NCBI GenBank assembly: GCA_029204225.1
Contig: CM055100.1
Coordinates: forward strand, 11,050,269 to 11,114,268
Source: Diphasiastrum complanatum
Taxonomy: Eukaryota > Streptophyta > Lycopodiopsida > Lycopodiales > Lycopodiaceae
Length of the DNA: 64,000 nucleotides
Reading direction: 5' to 3'
The notes beneath the pieces are model-generated. The model saw only the letters and a list, made by a program, of their open reading frames with translations, had not been told where the DNA came from and ran no database searches. The position numbers and the translations under genes were made by a program. Shown piece after piece: positions 34,846 through 45,245 of this stretch (position 1 is its first letter; every line of letters starts with the position of its first letter).

Positions 34846-37800
34846 CTCCCTCTTCAACATTGGATGCTAGTTTCAACATAGTCTTTGAGCACATTCCAAG
34901 ATTAGATCTATGCATTAAATATAGGTCCTTTCCCAATGGTTTGGTGAAGATATCAGCCACACACTCCTTTGAAGAGACATGTTGAAGCTCCACCTCTTTG
35001 GCAATGACTTGATCTCTCACAAAATGGTGAGCAATCTCAATGTGCTTGCTCCTTGCATGAAAAACAGGATTGCTTGCCAAGCTTTGGGCTGAAAGGTTAT
35101 CACAAAGTATGATTGGAGTCTTCTCTGGTTCCAGCAAGTGAAGATCCAATAACATCCTCTTGATCCAAAGAATCTCCTTGGTGCATGTTGTTAATGCCTT
35201 GTACTCGGCTTCGGTGGAAGATAGAGAGATAGTTGGTTGCTTCTTTGATAGCCATGAGACCACTCCATCTCCAAGATAGATTGCAAAGGCACTTGTTGAC
35301 TTCCTATCCATTTGATCACCTGCAAAATCTGAATCTGAAAATCCACAAAGGTTAGGTGTAGTACCTCCATACAAGATGCCAAAATCTCTAGATCCCGAGA
35401 TGTATCTAAGTACTCTCTTTCCTAGCTTCCAATGAGCCTCACTAGGATCTTGCATAAATTGACTTAGTTTACCAACCACAAAGCTTAGATCAGGTCTTGT
35501 GATGGTTAACCATATAAGAGATCCTATTAGCTTTCTATAGAGAGTAATGTCCTTGAAGGATCTTTCATTACTTCTTGTAGTTAGCTTTACATTTGATTCC
35601 ATAGGAGTAGAAACAACTTTACAATCTTCCATATGAAACCTTTTTAGAATAGAGTTAACATACTTTTCTTGACATATGAATGTAGATTTAGAAGTTCTAA
35701 TAATCTCTATTCCTAAGATATAATGAAGTTTACCAAGATCTTGAATTTCAAACTCTCTTTTGAGTGCCATCTTGATTTCATCTATATCTAGATTGTTACC
35801 ACCACTTAAGATAATGTCATCAACATAGATCAAAAGTAAAGTGATATCATTTTCATTCAATCTAAAGTAGAGAGAATGATCATACTCACTCATAACAAAG
35901 TTTTGAGAAAGTAAGAAGGAATTGAGCTTAGCATACCAACTCCTTGGTGCTTGCTTTAGCCCATACAAACTCTTTTGGAGATAGCACACATGATTAGGCT
36001 CATCATGTGAAACATAGCCCTCGGGTTGCTCCATGTAAATATCTTCTTCAAGATCACCATTCAAGAAGGCATTAGTAACATCCATTTGCCACATATCCCA
36101 ATCATAAAGAGTTGCAAGAGAGATTAGGATTCGAATAGTTACCATCTTTGCCACGGGTGCAAAGGTCTCATCATAGTCAATACCATATTCTTGAGCATAC
36201 CCCTTTGCCACCAACCTTGCCTTGTACTTGTTGATTGATCCATCTTGATTTGTCTTGATCTTGAAGATCCACTTACAACCAATTGCCTTCTTGTCCTTTG
36301 GAAGCTTTACCAACCTCCATGTGTTGCTTTTGATGAGTGCTTGATGCTCATGATCCATGGCTTGGATCCATTCCTTCTTTTGAATTGCTTCACCTACACA
36401 AGTTGGTTCATCAAAAGAGGTAAGAAAAGCAAAGTTAGAGTTGTCCACCACTTGCTTTCCTTTTTCATCATAGGTTAGCCTTGATGGCTTAGCCCTTTGC
36501 CTTTGAGTCTTCCTTGAAGTTTGCTTTGGAGTGGCATCTCCATCTTCATCCAAGACATCTTGCACATCATGATGATTAGTAGGCACATCAACATCAACAT
36601 CAACAACATTGGAAACATTCTCTTCATGAAAGATGACATCCCTACTTATGACAACTTTCTTTGTAGAAGGAATGTACACTTTGTAAGCCTTGCTTACTTC
36701 ACTATAGCCAACAAACACACCCTTCTTTGATGAAGGATCTTCTTTAGTTCTATCATCAAGTGTGATATTGACAAAACATGTACATCCAAAGATCCTACAA
36801 TGCTTGACACTCGGCCTTCTACCATAAAGAACCTCATGAGGAGTTTTACCATCCAAGGAAGCACTTGTCCATCTATTACATAGATAGTTAGCACATGCTA
36901 AAGCTTCCCCCCAAAAAGACTTAGCAAGATTAGCATGTAGTCTCATTGCCTTGGCACATTCACAAAGGGTTCTATTCTTCCTCTCGGCCACTCCATTCTG
37001 TTGTGGAGTCCTAGGACTAGACATCTCCCTCTTAATCCCATGTGCTATACAAAAGTCTTTGAACCTATTTGAGGTGTATTCCCCTCCATTATCAGATCTT
37101 AAGCATTTGATCTTTGTATTGAATTGGTTTTCCATTTCATTCTTGAACTTGACAAATGCAGCAAACACTTCATCCTTACTTTTAAGAAGATAGATCCAAG
37201 TATACCTACTAAAGTCATCAATGAAAGTTGCATACATCTTTGCCCCACCATTGCTAGTTGTACTAGAAGAATGAATATCAGAATGCACAAGTTGAAAAGC
37301 TTCTTTAGATCTAGAAGTAGATCTAGAATAAGCAAGTCTATGAGATTTGGACAAGGCACAATGTTCACAAACACTATTGTTTGCAACAAGACTTTTAGGG
37401 AGACCAAGAACAAGCTCTTTCTTTGCCATTACCTCCAAAGATTTGAAGTTGGGATGGCCCAACCTCTTGTGCCAAACTTCTTGGTTTGTCAATTGCTCCC
37501 TAGCCATACATCCTTCATGATTAGAGATCACACATGCATCAAGCTTGAAAAGTTTACCATGCCTCCTACCTTGAGCAATCAAGGATCCACATTTACTTAT
37601 CAAACATGCATCTCCAATGAACTCCACATCAAGTCCTTTGTCAATCATTTGACTTACACTAAGCAAATTCTTAGTGATTGAAGGAATGTACAAAACATTT
37701 TCAAGATTTGCTTTCCTATTTGTTGAAAGGGAAATAGGAATAGTGCCTATGCCTTTGATGTCACATTGACCATCATTTGCAGTGTAGATGATGTTACCTT

Positions 37801-38794
37801 CTCCCTCATAAGACAATAAGGATGTAAAGTATTCCTTATGTCTTGTCATGTGAGATGAGGCTCCACTATCAATCCACCAAGGATCATTATCATCTATGTT
37901 GGCTAACAAACTTGAAGTCATAACAAGTGATTCACATGTGTTATGTTCTTCCTCATCTATTGTAAGATTTCCTTGCCTCTCTCCTTGCTCTCTTTTCTTC
38001 TTATAACACTCATTTGCAAAATGACCTTTTATCCCACAATAAAAGCACTTGAACTTTGACTTATTGTTCTTAGTAGAAGAGGAAGAGGAAGAGTGATCAT
38101 CATGATCAAAGTTACCACCTTTGGACCATTTCCCTTTGCCTTTACCTTTGCCCTTGAATTTGCCTTTTGTGAAGAAAGCCTCTTCACCTCCACCTTGCAA
38201 GGATGCACCATCAAGCTTTGATTGCAACCTATGTTCTTCAGCCAATAAGATTTCTTGCAAGTCAACCACACTTGGCAAGACTCTTTGAATGGCAAAACTT
38301 TGCACAAGGTTAGCATGTTCATTTAGCAAACCATTCAACATAACTTGGACTATTTCACCATCTTTTATGTTCTCATCAATGCATGCTAAATCATCACTTA
38401 GGGACTTAACTCTCAAGATAAATGCATGAGCACTTTCACCCTCTCTTTGCCTACTAGAAAATATTTGTCTCCTTAGGGTCAATACCCTAGATGTGGACTT
38501 TGATTCAAAGAGCTTCTTTAAGGCATTCCATGCCTCACTTGCACTTTGACACTTTCCAACTTCCTTGAGAAGTTCATTTGTAACATTCATTTTAATGATA
38601 TGAAGAGCCCTTTTGGCCTTCTTATCAAACCTTTGTTGCTCTTGAAGTGTGAGAGGTCTCTCTTCAATTTCTGCAACTATGTCCATGAGTTCATTCAACT
38701 CAAGTAAGGACTCCATCCTCACTTTCCAAGTAGAGTAGTTTGATGAACTCAACCTTTCACTAGACTCTAGCATGATCCCACCATTGGAAGCCAT
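34841..38794 (-). CDS. Copia gag-pol polyprotein, complete (1317 aa)
   Basis: Single-frame Ty1/copia polyprotein expected to be cleaved into capsid, protease, integrase and reverse transcriptase/RNase H inside cytoplasmic particles. UBN2 gag occupies about residues 1-200; the CCHC knuckle CFYCGIKGHFANEC is near 250; the protease active site IDSGASSHMT is near 308. The integrase zinc region (WHKRLGHPNF ... CEHCALSKSH) is near 441-485, and the core has Asp (HSDIHS, about 505), Asp (RSDNGGEY, about 565) and Glu (NGVAERKN, about 602). Reverse transcriptase runs from GCKWIFKIK (about 840) through QMDVTNAFLNG to LLIYVDDII (about 990). RNase H has SDSDFAGD, SSTEAEYKA and LCDNLSA, ending ADIFTKPLG. 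Starts at ATG 38794; length is normal. The stop codon lies inside the 3' LTR. All catalytic residues I can check are present. Confidence 0.97.
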   Translation of the reverse strand: MASNGGIMLESSERLSSSNYSTWKVRMESLLELNELMDIVAEIEERPLTLQEQQRFDKKAKRALHIIKMNVTNELLKEVGKCQSASEAWNALKKLFESKSTSRVLTLRRQIFSSRQREGESAHAFILRVKSLSDDLACIDENIKDGEIVQVMLNGLLNEHANLVQSFAIQRVLPSVVDLQEILLAEEHRLQSKLDGASLQGGGEEAFFTKGKFKGKGKGKGKWSKGGNFDHDDHSSSSSSTKNNKSKFKCFYCGIKGHFANECYKKKREQGERQGNLTIDEEEHNTCESLVMTSSLLANIDDNDPWWIDSGASSHMTRHKEYFTSLLSYEGEGNIIYTANDGQCDIKGIGTIPISLSTNRKANLENVLYIPSITKNLLSVSQMIDKGLDVEFIGDACLISKCGSLIAQGRRHGKLFKLDACVISNHEGCMAREQLTNQEVWHKRLGHPNFKSLEVMAKKELVLGLPKSLVANNSVCEHCALSKSHRLAYSRSTSRSKEAFQLVHSDIHSSSTTSNGGAKMYATFIDDFSRYTWIYLLKSKDEVFAAFVKFKNEMENQFNTKIKCLRSDNGGEYTSNRFKDFCIAHGIKREMSSPRTPQQNGVAERKNRTLCECAKAMRLHANLAKSFWGEALACANYLCNRWTSASLDGKTPHEVLYGRRPSVKHCRIFGCTCFVNITLDDRTKEDPSSKKGVFVGYSEVSKAYKVYIPSTKKVVISRDVIFHEENVSNVVDVDVDVPTNHHDVQDVLDEDGDATPKQTSRKTQRQRAKPSRLTYDEKGKQVVDNSNFAFLTSFDEPTCVGEAIQKKEWIQAMDHEHQALIKSNTWRLVKLPKDKKAIGCKWIFKIKTNQDGSINKYKARLVAKGYAQEYGIDYDETFAPVAKMVTIRILISLATLYDWDMWQMDVTNAFLNGDLEEDIYMEQPEGYVSHDEPNHVCYLQKSLYGLKQAPRSWYAKLNSFLLSQNFVMSEYDHSLYFRLNENDITLLLIYVDDIILSGGNNLDIDEIKMALKREFEIQDLGKLHYILGIEIIRTSKSTFICQEKYVNSILKRFHMEDCKVVSTPMESNVKLTTRSNERSFKDITLYRKLIGSLIWLTITRPDLSFVVGKLSQFMQDPSEAHWKLGKRVLRYISGSRDFGILYGGTTPNLCGFSDSDFAGDQMDRKSTSAFAIYLGDGVVSWLSKKQPTISLSSTEAEYKALTTCTKEILWIKRMLLDLHLLEPEKTPIILCDNLSAQSLASNPVFHARSKHIEIAHHFVRDQVIAKEVELQHVSSKECVADIFTKPLGKDLYLMHRSNLGMCSKTMLKLASNVEEGV
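34846..34857 (-). other. Polypurine tract of A2, inside the coding frame
   Basis: The minus strand reads TTGAAGAGGGAG up to the LTR. These bases also encode the last residues VEEG of the polyprotein. Confidence 0.85.
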
Positions 38795-39475
38795 GATTCT
38801 AATGTTTCTTCAACTTTTAGGTTTTGTCCTAAAGCACTTAGCACTCACTTTTCTCTCAACAAATGATAGATAAAGAGATCTATGAAGATTTAGGACCCTA
38901 AAACACTTCTATCTTGAACCTAGATGGTTTCCAAGCATAGAAAGGAAGATTGAAACACATGCAACACTTTGCACACACTAAGAATGGATTACAAAATCAA
39001 ACCAACCTGAACACACTCTTGCTTAAGCTCTCAAACTTTCCAGCAAGTGACCAAATCAAGTTATGGTGTGAAGAGTTACTTGCATTCTTAGAAAATACCC
39101 AAAACTAGGATGCCAAGATTACCTAGTAATGAACAAACTTGATCAACATATGATCAACACACTAAGATATTGATTCAACCTGTAAAACCACATGTAAACC
39201 ACACTTCTAAAAGTTTATAAACTCCAGCAAGTGATAAATACAAGATTTAGAGGTGAATGAATGAGCACACTTAGTGAATCACAAGACTAGCTTCACTATC
39301 TTGTCAAATCTTGGTGTTTAGATGTAGATCTAAGATCACTTCACATGAGAATGTTCCTCAACCTGTTAAGAACCTGAAAACACACTTGCATAATGGTTAA
39401 CACCTTCCAGCAAATGCTCCAATCAAATTACATAAGGAGAGTTACTTACATGCTCAACAAAGTACACCAAAATTT

Positions 39476-39802
39476 ATGCCAAAATTGATGACAATCTTTA
39501 CAATATGCTCTTCACAATGGAGCTTACAATATGTTCACCCAAAAAAGGGGATCTTTCATCCAAATGGGAGCTTTGCTCAGCCTTTAGGAGAATTACAACT
39601 CACTCAAAAGAGCATTTGTCATCCACTTAAGGAGAAGTTTCATCCACTTAAGGAGAGTGTTCATCCAAGAATGGAGATTGTCAACAATAGGATTGAAAAG
39701 AACATTGTTAGTATTGAATATGCACAAGCCTCACAATCACAAATGATTAGGTGTTATGATCTGATCCAAAATAGTTTCTTTTCAGCCTCTGATCTTCAAT
39801 AG
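39476..39802 (+). other. Antisense ORF in the A2 leader (108 codons)
   Basis: An open frame antisense to the element, with repeated HPLKE/HP motifs, also present without change in A1 (1563-1889, minus). No domain recognised. Probably fortuitous. Confidence 0.3.
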
Positions 39803-39954
39803 ACCTGAAATATGCTTTTGATCCACAAGTTCAACTCACAAAACAAAGGTTAGTAAGATTTGATCAACAAAGCAATGCAAAATCATGCTAGAACTTGATC
39901 AAACATCCAAATATCACCAAAAATGGAATACTTACTGTAAATAGAAGCCAACCA

Positions 39955-39966
39955 GCTCTGATACCA
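39955..39966 (-). other. Primer binding site of A2
   Basis: The minus strand reads TGGTATCAGAGC next to the 5' LTR; tRNA-Met(i) type. Confidence 0.95.
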
Positions 39967-40621
39967 TGTGAAAAATACAGATCCTAAGTGGATCTAAACT
40001 CCAAGATCATTGGCTTGAATGCTTGCACTCCAAACTACATAAGCTAGGAATTGGCAACACATTCTATGCTACCTAGAATGCAAAGAACTTGATCAAAAAG
40101 CATTTATCACAAATGGAAACTTCCATAAACATCAAGTGCAGCCCAAAATAGCATTATACAGTCCATAATACATCAGCCTACCACTTTTGGAAAGCACCTA
40201 AGATCATACACAATAGCTTGAAGACAATACACACAACAATGCTCTCAATGGAGGAAGAAACAATGACAATGATCTATTGATCTCAATGAAGCATAAAAAA
40301 GGTTTCTCCAACCTGTTCTCCACGACTTCCCTACTATTTATGGATGAGGAAGATGACTCTCTCTCCTCTCTCTAGAAGGTACTTGACCCTAGATATTCCC
40401 TATATAGGAAAAATAGCTAAAAATGGCTTATATGACCAAAATACATCAAAATGGTCTCATTTTGAAGGGTATGAAGTTTGACACTTCATCATACTGAAAA
40501 AATACAGTAAATAAAAACATTGTGGCCTGGTTCACACGTGTGAAACTCCAGAACCAAAACTATTTACAATTTTAGCCAATTTAGGCCTCAAACTAGCTAG
40601 GAAATGTTGACAATTTTCACA
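39967..40621 (-). repeat. 5' LTR of A2 (655 bp)
   Basis: Same length and ends as the 3' LTR, two differences by eye. TATA box at 40334-40343 (minus). Followed by TTAGG. Confidence 0.96.
40531..40544. promoter_or_regulatory. CACGTG palindrome in U3 of A2 5' LTR
   Basis: TTCACACGTGTGAA at the equivalent position to 34755-34768. This copy is the one placed to act on transcription of the element. Confidence 0.6.
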
Positions 40622-40694
40622 TTAGGTACCTATCCAGTGATATAACCCTTGTTGACAGGCGGGAGAGCTATACTACGCAAGATCTTCGACCCTA
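40622..40694 (+). repeat. Gypsy LTR fragment, right of copia A2
   Basis: Begins with the TTAGG duplication and continues the fragment at 34064-34190. Reverse complement of about 4526-4600 in the G1 LTR. Ends at the LTR terminus CGACCCTA, where copia B leader sequence begins. Confidence 0.82.
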
Positions 40695-40722
40695 GAACTG
40701 TACTGTGTACACTCCCTGTACG

Positions 40723-40734
40723 GCTCTGATACCA
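40723..40734 (-). other. Primer binding site attached to LTR B2
   Basis: The minus strand reads TGGTATCAGAGC directly beside the LTR, followed by about 28 bp of leader before the gypsy fragment. Confidence 0.85.
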
Positions 40735-41008
40735 ACTTAAAATTTTCTTTGAACAGGAACTCAGATCATGCTACACAATAACACAGACAGAAAACACTCT
40801 CCACAGCAATCTCACATAGCAATTGTATTTCTCAAAATGAAATTACACTGTACATATAGTTCTTTACTTAGACAACTCATGCATGACCCAGGTTGCCGTT
40901 AACGGGACGCGTGTCCCGTCGACTTGCCTCGTGGCGAGGCCAACTGATCCTTATCAACTGATAGGACCCACAGTACAGTAGCACAGTGATTCTACTTTAA
41001 TTTTAACT
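40735..41008 (-). repeat. Second copy of the copia B LTR (274 bp)
   Basis: In minus sense runs AGTTAAAATTAAAG to AAAATTTTAAGT and aligns along its length with 14348-14620. With a primer site after it, it is a 5' LTR. The sequence before it is a different element's 3' end. Confidence 0.85.
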
Positions 41009-42360
41009 TAAACTTGTTGAAATCTCTCACACTCCCTCTTCAACTAGTTTTGGCATAGTTTTAACCATACTACTTTGATCCAACTTTAGAATGATCTCCA
41101 TCCTAAGTGTAGATCTCCTTTCTAAGGTTCTAAAGTATCTTTCATAATTGCTATAGAGAATAGTATCCAAATTGGATGCTTCACTATTTCTTACATCAAT
41201 TTTACACATCAAGATATAACTAGAGCATAAAGAAGCAAATAGAATGTGAATGAAATGATTCCTCCATGTTTCAAACTTTGAACTCTCTGAAAAATTACAG
41301 CAACCAAAGAACAAATGTGATAACCATTTGCTTGTTTGTCTCCTCCAACTTTGTCCTTTCTTGATATGTCTCCACCATAAAACTCCATGAATGAGCTTTC
41401 ATCTCCATCTTGCCACAATAAACCATCAAACCTTGGAAATCCATGAGTAGGTGAGGACATCAATGATGCAAACCCAGCACCACATGACTCCATAAACCAA
41501 GTAGGTTGCACTGGTCCATTTTCAAGATCTACTTGACACAAAAAAAAATGACCATGAATTCACCAAAAATTGACAATCTCCAAGTATTGGCACCAAGTAG
41601 TTCCACAGTTGAGAACTTAGGCATGGATGAGTGACATAATAAACCTCCAATAGCTTCATTTTCATCAACAAAACCAGCCAAGAATTCTAGTACAACTCCA
41701 ACAATAAGATATTGCAAGACAATGTACTTAGTTTGTCCATATCTTGACAATTTGCACACATTCACATGAAATAACTCAAACATGAGATAGACAAGTAAAG
41801 TAAACTTGAACAGCACTTCCTTGCTGCTCCTTTGACCTTACTTGAGTCTTCATACACCTGCAAAAACATATCCATAACATCTTTTCCAAATAACCTTCCT
41901 TTGATGCTCTTGACTAGCTCCAAATTGTCACCTTTTCTTTTGTGTTGTTGAAGTCCTTTGAGACCAACCTCTTGATCTTCCTCTTGACCATCAAAGTCAT
42001 TGAACAAACTTTGTTTTTCAGATCAATTACTTGATTTTCCAGCATGAAAACCATAAGAACCAATATCCCCTTGCATAGTATCATCTACACAAGAAGATTC
42101 TCCAAACCATGTGAGTAAAGCAAAGTGAGTCGCTTCCACTTGCTTACCTTTCTCTTGAACATCAAAGATATCAAAGATATGAATATCTTCAGACTTGAAC
42201 CTCTGGAAATACTCCCTCTCAAACATATGATCTAGATCCAACAAGATCTCATCAATGCTTGATCTTGAATTTCCACAAAGGTTAGTGAAAACAATGTCAC
42301 CAATGTCACCATCATAAATCAAAAGATAGATTCCAAACTTTCCATACAACATGAAGTAGA
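41009..42360 (-). pseudogene. Scrambled copia polyprotein debris
   Basis: Several minus-strand ORFs are patchworks of A-like polyprotein. 42352-42023 has LLIYDGDIGDIVFTN (a damaged LLIYVDD segment) placed before EKGKQVEATHFALLT, which in A2 precedes reverse transcriptase, so the order is rearranged. 41314-41027 ends PKLVEEGV, like the A2 C-terminus, at a purine tract (41032-41045). A 23-bp piece of an A-like LTR start (41009-41031, minus TGTGAGAGATTTCAAC) follows. Non-functional. Confidence 0.7.
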
Positions 42361-42601
42361 GTTTGACGTTATTAAGATTTGATCATGATGACCTGTATAG
42401 AGAATCTTACATTCATGGTATTTAGTGAAATCTCCATTCTTTTAGTTGCAGTGCCAAGTCTGTTTGCCTTCAAATTTGTATCCCAAAAGTTTTCTCTGTC
42501 ATCTTACATTTTATTTTCGTCTCCTTTCTTACTTGCAATTCCTTGAAATACTTGTACAATTGGCTCCTACTTTTGAGTAACTTCATGTTATTGGATGTTA
42601 G

Positions 42602-42816
42602 AAAAGACAATCGATGTACAGTCATCTATTTATGAAAAACAACCTACTCCATGCAAGCCACCATACACCCTTTCTATTATGTCTTCTCCAAGTCACAGTA
42701 TTGGACTTAAAGGTACTATACATGTGAGAAAGGTGTTGGATGATGCAACTGACAAAGGATTCTACAATAGACGTTTGTCATCAGAACCTGTTACCATAAG
42801 CAGAACATGTCCAGTG
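42602..42816 (+). pseudogene. Candidate host-gene exon 1 (unidentified)
   Basis: Open frame bounded by a good acceptor (pyrimidine-rich tract then GGATGTTAG at 42601) and donor (GTG|GTAAAA at 42817). Encodes about 71 residues of well-mixed composition, including KQPTPCKPPYTLSIMSSP and KGFYNRRLSSEPVTI. It lacks any retrotransposon motif. Ends in phase 0, matching the next block. I do not recognise the protein. Flanking transposon and microsatellite sequence suggests a fragment rather than a complete gene. Confidence 0.4.
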
Positions 42817-42921
42817 GTAAAATTACTACACGTTTATGAGAATTTACTTATATGATTTTTAACTTTTCTAGTTAATCACAAGGAAAGTCTCATGAATTTA
42901 TGGCAAGATTGTATATTGTAG

Positions 42922-43037
42922 GGGCAGGAACCATTTTTCACGTTTCACGATCTTGAACAGCTACCTCGCTTTATTTTGTCATGGCGGCCACTCATATTTT
43001 CTGTAACTGTCTGGCCATTCTCCTTGCACTTGTTAAG
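42922..43037 (+). pseudogene. Candidate host-gene exon 2 (unidentified)
   Basis: Bounded by acceptor TATTGTAG (to 42921) and donor AAG|GTGCGT (43038). The phase-0 frame is open throughout and encodes about 39 residues with FFTFHDLEQLPRFILSWRP, aromatic- and Pro-rich like a folded protein. The intervening intron would be 105 bp, normal for plants. No further exon was found to the right, where microsatellites begin. Confidence 0.4.
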
Positions 43038-43439
43038 GTGCGTACAATTTCAAATATTGATGAACCTGAACTTGTATATTGATATAGCCTTGAGCGATAT
43101 AGTAAATATTAAATAGGTAGATCCATGGCTAGGCTCTCACCTCAAGCCCTTCCTAGATCCAAAGAATATGTCCGCCAAAGCAAACACTGTCTGTAAACGT
43201 AAGTAAAGCAAACTCTCGTAAGTAAAGCAAACTCTCAAGAGTCTAACTCTCTGTCACTGTGACACGCTACTTTCATTAAGAGCCTCTGGATCCTCACTAA
43301 TAGAAGGTTTCTGAGAAAAGATGAATGTCACAGCAAAGCTTTGACAACTTCTTGTAATCTTTCGAGATTTCAAAAATGTGTGCATGGGTGAGGGGAGGAA
43401 GATGCATGGGGCCCTCACCCATGCGCAAAAGTGTATGTA

Positions 43440-43882
<443 letters not shown>

Positions 43883-43886
<4 letters not shown>

Positions 43887-44101
43887 TATATGTATGGAAT
43901 TTTGCCTTGTGTGACAAAATTTTTTCCATTGATTTGTATCACATGGAAAACCATCATGGTTTTTTCGTTTCCAAAAATTTGTATTGCGTGGAAGTGCCAC
44001 ACAGTAAGGGAATTTTGCCATGCATGAGATGTTGATTTCATAAAATCAACATTGGGCTATTGTTTTATCTTATCCCAATGATCGATCTTTTGCAATAATA
44101 G

Positions 44102-44104
<3 letters not shown>
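43883..44104 (+). repeat. Dispersed ~220-bp repeat, copy 1, between microsatellites
   Basis: Closely matches 63550-63768 in the same orientation. Starts after a CA block with GGAATTTTGCC and ends in CAATAATAGAAA before a TA block in both copies. Contains small inverted repeats (AAAACCATCATGGTTTT; TGATTTCATAAAATCA). Confidence 0.9.
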
Positions 44105-44143
<39 letters not shown>

Positions 44144-44163
44144 TTATACATATGTAGATATGT

Positions 44164-44215
<52 letters not shown>

Positions 44216-44217
44216 TA
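44105..44217. repeat. TA microsatellites
   Basis: Two TA blocks separated by a short CATTTATACATATG spacer. Confidence 0.95.
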
Positions 44218-44314
44218 GTACCCTCTGGTACCGCTGGTATGGTACCGCGGGTACCATATCAGTGGTACCACCGTTACGGTACCACCCTGGGATCCGCGGT
44301 ACCAGGGCGGTACC
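44218..44314. repeat. GGTACC hairpin array
   Basis: Seven GGTACC sites in under 90 bp (44227, 44241, 44250, 44264, 44278, 44298, 44309). 44227-44246 and 44250-44269 form a 20-bp inverted repeat with two mismatches and a 3-nt loop. 44278-44290 and 44302-44314 form a 13-bp inverted repeat with one mismatch. Unlike anything else in the window. Could be the terminal or subterminal region of a DNA transposon, for example the neighbouring hAT, but no partner end was found. Confidence 0.7.
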
Positions 44315-44466
44315 ATTTTTAATATATATATATATATATATATTAATATATTTAATAGTTTTTTTTGCCTATTACTTACCAAAAAAGAACAAAAAAATGG
44401 AAAAAAAAAAGGGTACTGGGTGTAAAAAAAGAGGGTACAGTACATGGTGCAGTGGACTGGTGCAGT

Positions 44467-44650
44467 GGCACATGGGCACTGTGGGTGAGTAGACCATGGG
44501 GCCAATGGGAGACCAACACAGGAGGGGAGCATCACATGGGGGCAGGTACAGAGGCACATGGGCACTGTGGGTGAGCAGACCATGGGGCCAATGGGAGACC
44601 AACACCGGGGGGGAGAGCATCACATGGGGGCAGATACAGAGGCACATGGA
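44467..44650. repeat. 87-bp tandem repeat, two copies plus a partial third
   Basis: Units start at 44467, 44554 and 44641 with GGCACATGG. Shared words include ACCATGGGGCCAATGGGAG and CATCACATGGGGGCAG. Confidence 0.9.
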
Positions 44651-44684
44651 TGGATGATGGGGATCCACATGGCCGATCAGGCTG

Positions 44685-44700
44685 TGGGGATAAATAGGCA
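44685..44700 (+). promoter_or_regulatory. TATA-like box before the small ORF
   Basis: GGGGATAAATAGGC lies about 190 bp upstream of the first ATG of the charged ORF. Compatible with a plant promoter, untested. Confidence 0.3.
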
Positions 44701-44886
44701 CTCACAATGCCATTGTGGTCGACATTTTCAGAGGCTGTGAGAGAGCTAGTGATAAAAAGTGAGAGAGCAAGCGAGAGCCAGTGACAGGCTGTGAGAATAG
44801 GCTGTGAGAGATAGGTTGTTTGAGAGACAAGGTGCTGTGAGAGGGTGTTCAAGGACTAGGGTGCTATGAGAAGAAGGTCGATCGAG

Positions 44887-45245
44887 ATGGCAGAGCGTAT
44901 ACCACCGAAGACCGAGAGCGAAGCCAGGAGGAAGCTTGAGGAAGAAGGCACAACGAGAGACATCAGAAGCAAGAGACAGATATCCGAGAGATGCTGCAAC
45001 AGACTCGGCAGAGAAATCTGGAATCGGAGCCACCCGCCCCCACTATGGATCATGTCCCTCCTGTCGAGCTGGATCTGGATGAGCAGATCGGAATGAATTT
45101 CACACAACGGCAGTTCATCATGATCAGGGAAAGGGCGGCCAGACGTCGGGCTAACCAGGAGGCAGCTCGGGCTAACTGGGAGGCAGAGCAAGAGCGACAA
45201 AACAAGACACCAGACGAGGGCGAGGAGTCGGTGGAGGATCAGTGA
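44887..45245 (+). pseudogene. Small highly charged ORF, probably frameshifted
   Basis: From ATG 44887 one frame encodes MAERIPPKTESEARRKLEEE and Arg/Lys/Glu-rich residues to about 44980. The C-terminal part continues in another frame (44991-45245, 84 codons) with MLQQTRQRNLESEPP and RERAARRRANQEAARANWEA, ending EESVEDQ. A single frameshift near 44985 would join them to about 120 residues, mostly helical and charged, with no known domain. It faces the hAT gene tail to tail. It may be an accessory gene of the same transposon or unrelated. Confidence 0.4.

Larger units (their letters stand above)
34191..40621 (-). mobile_element. Full-length, apparently intact Ty1/copia element A2
   Basis: 6431 bp on the minus strand: 655-bp LTRs at both ends, tRNA-Met(i)-type primer site, one unbroken gag-pol frame of 1317 codons, polypurine tract and a 5-bp target duplication. 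The LTRs differ at only two positions by eye (G/A at 34364 against 40140, C/A at 34520 against 40296), so insertion was recent. It sits inside a gypsy LTR. This is the only element in the window with a complete set of enzymatic domains. Confidence 0.96.

Noticed and set aside
41027-42352. Possible separate host genes in minus-strand ORFs
   Set aside because: Residue patterns match scrambled pieces of the copia polyprotein, ending in a copia C-terminus and purine tract.
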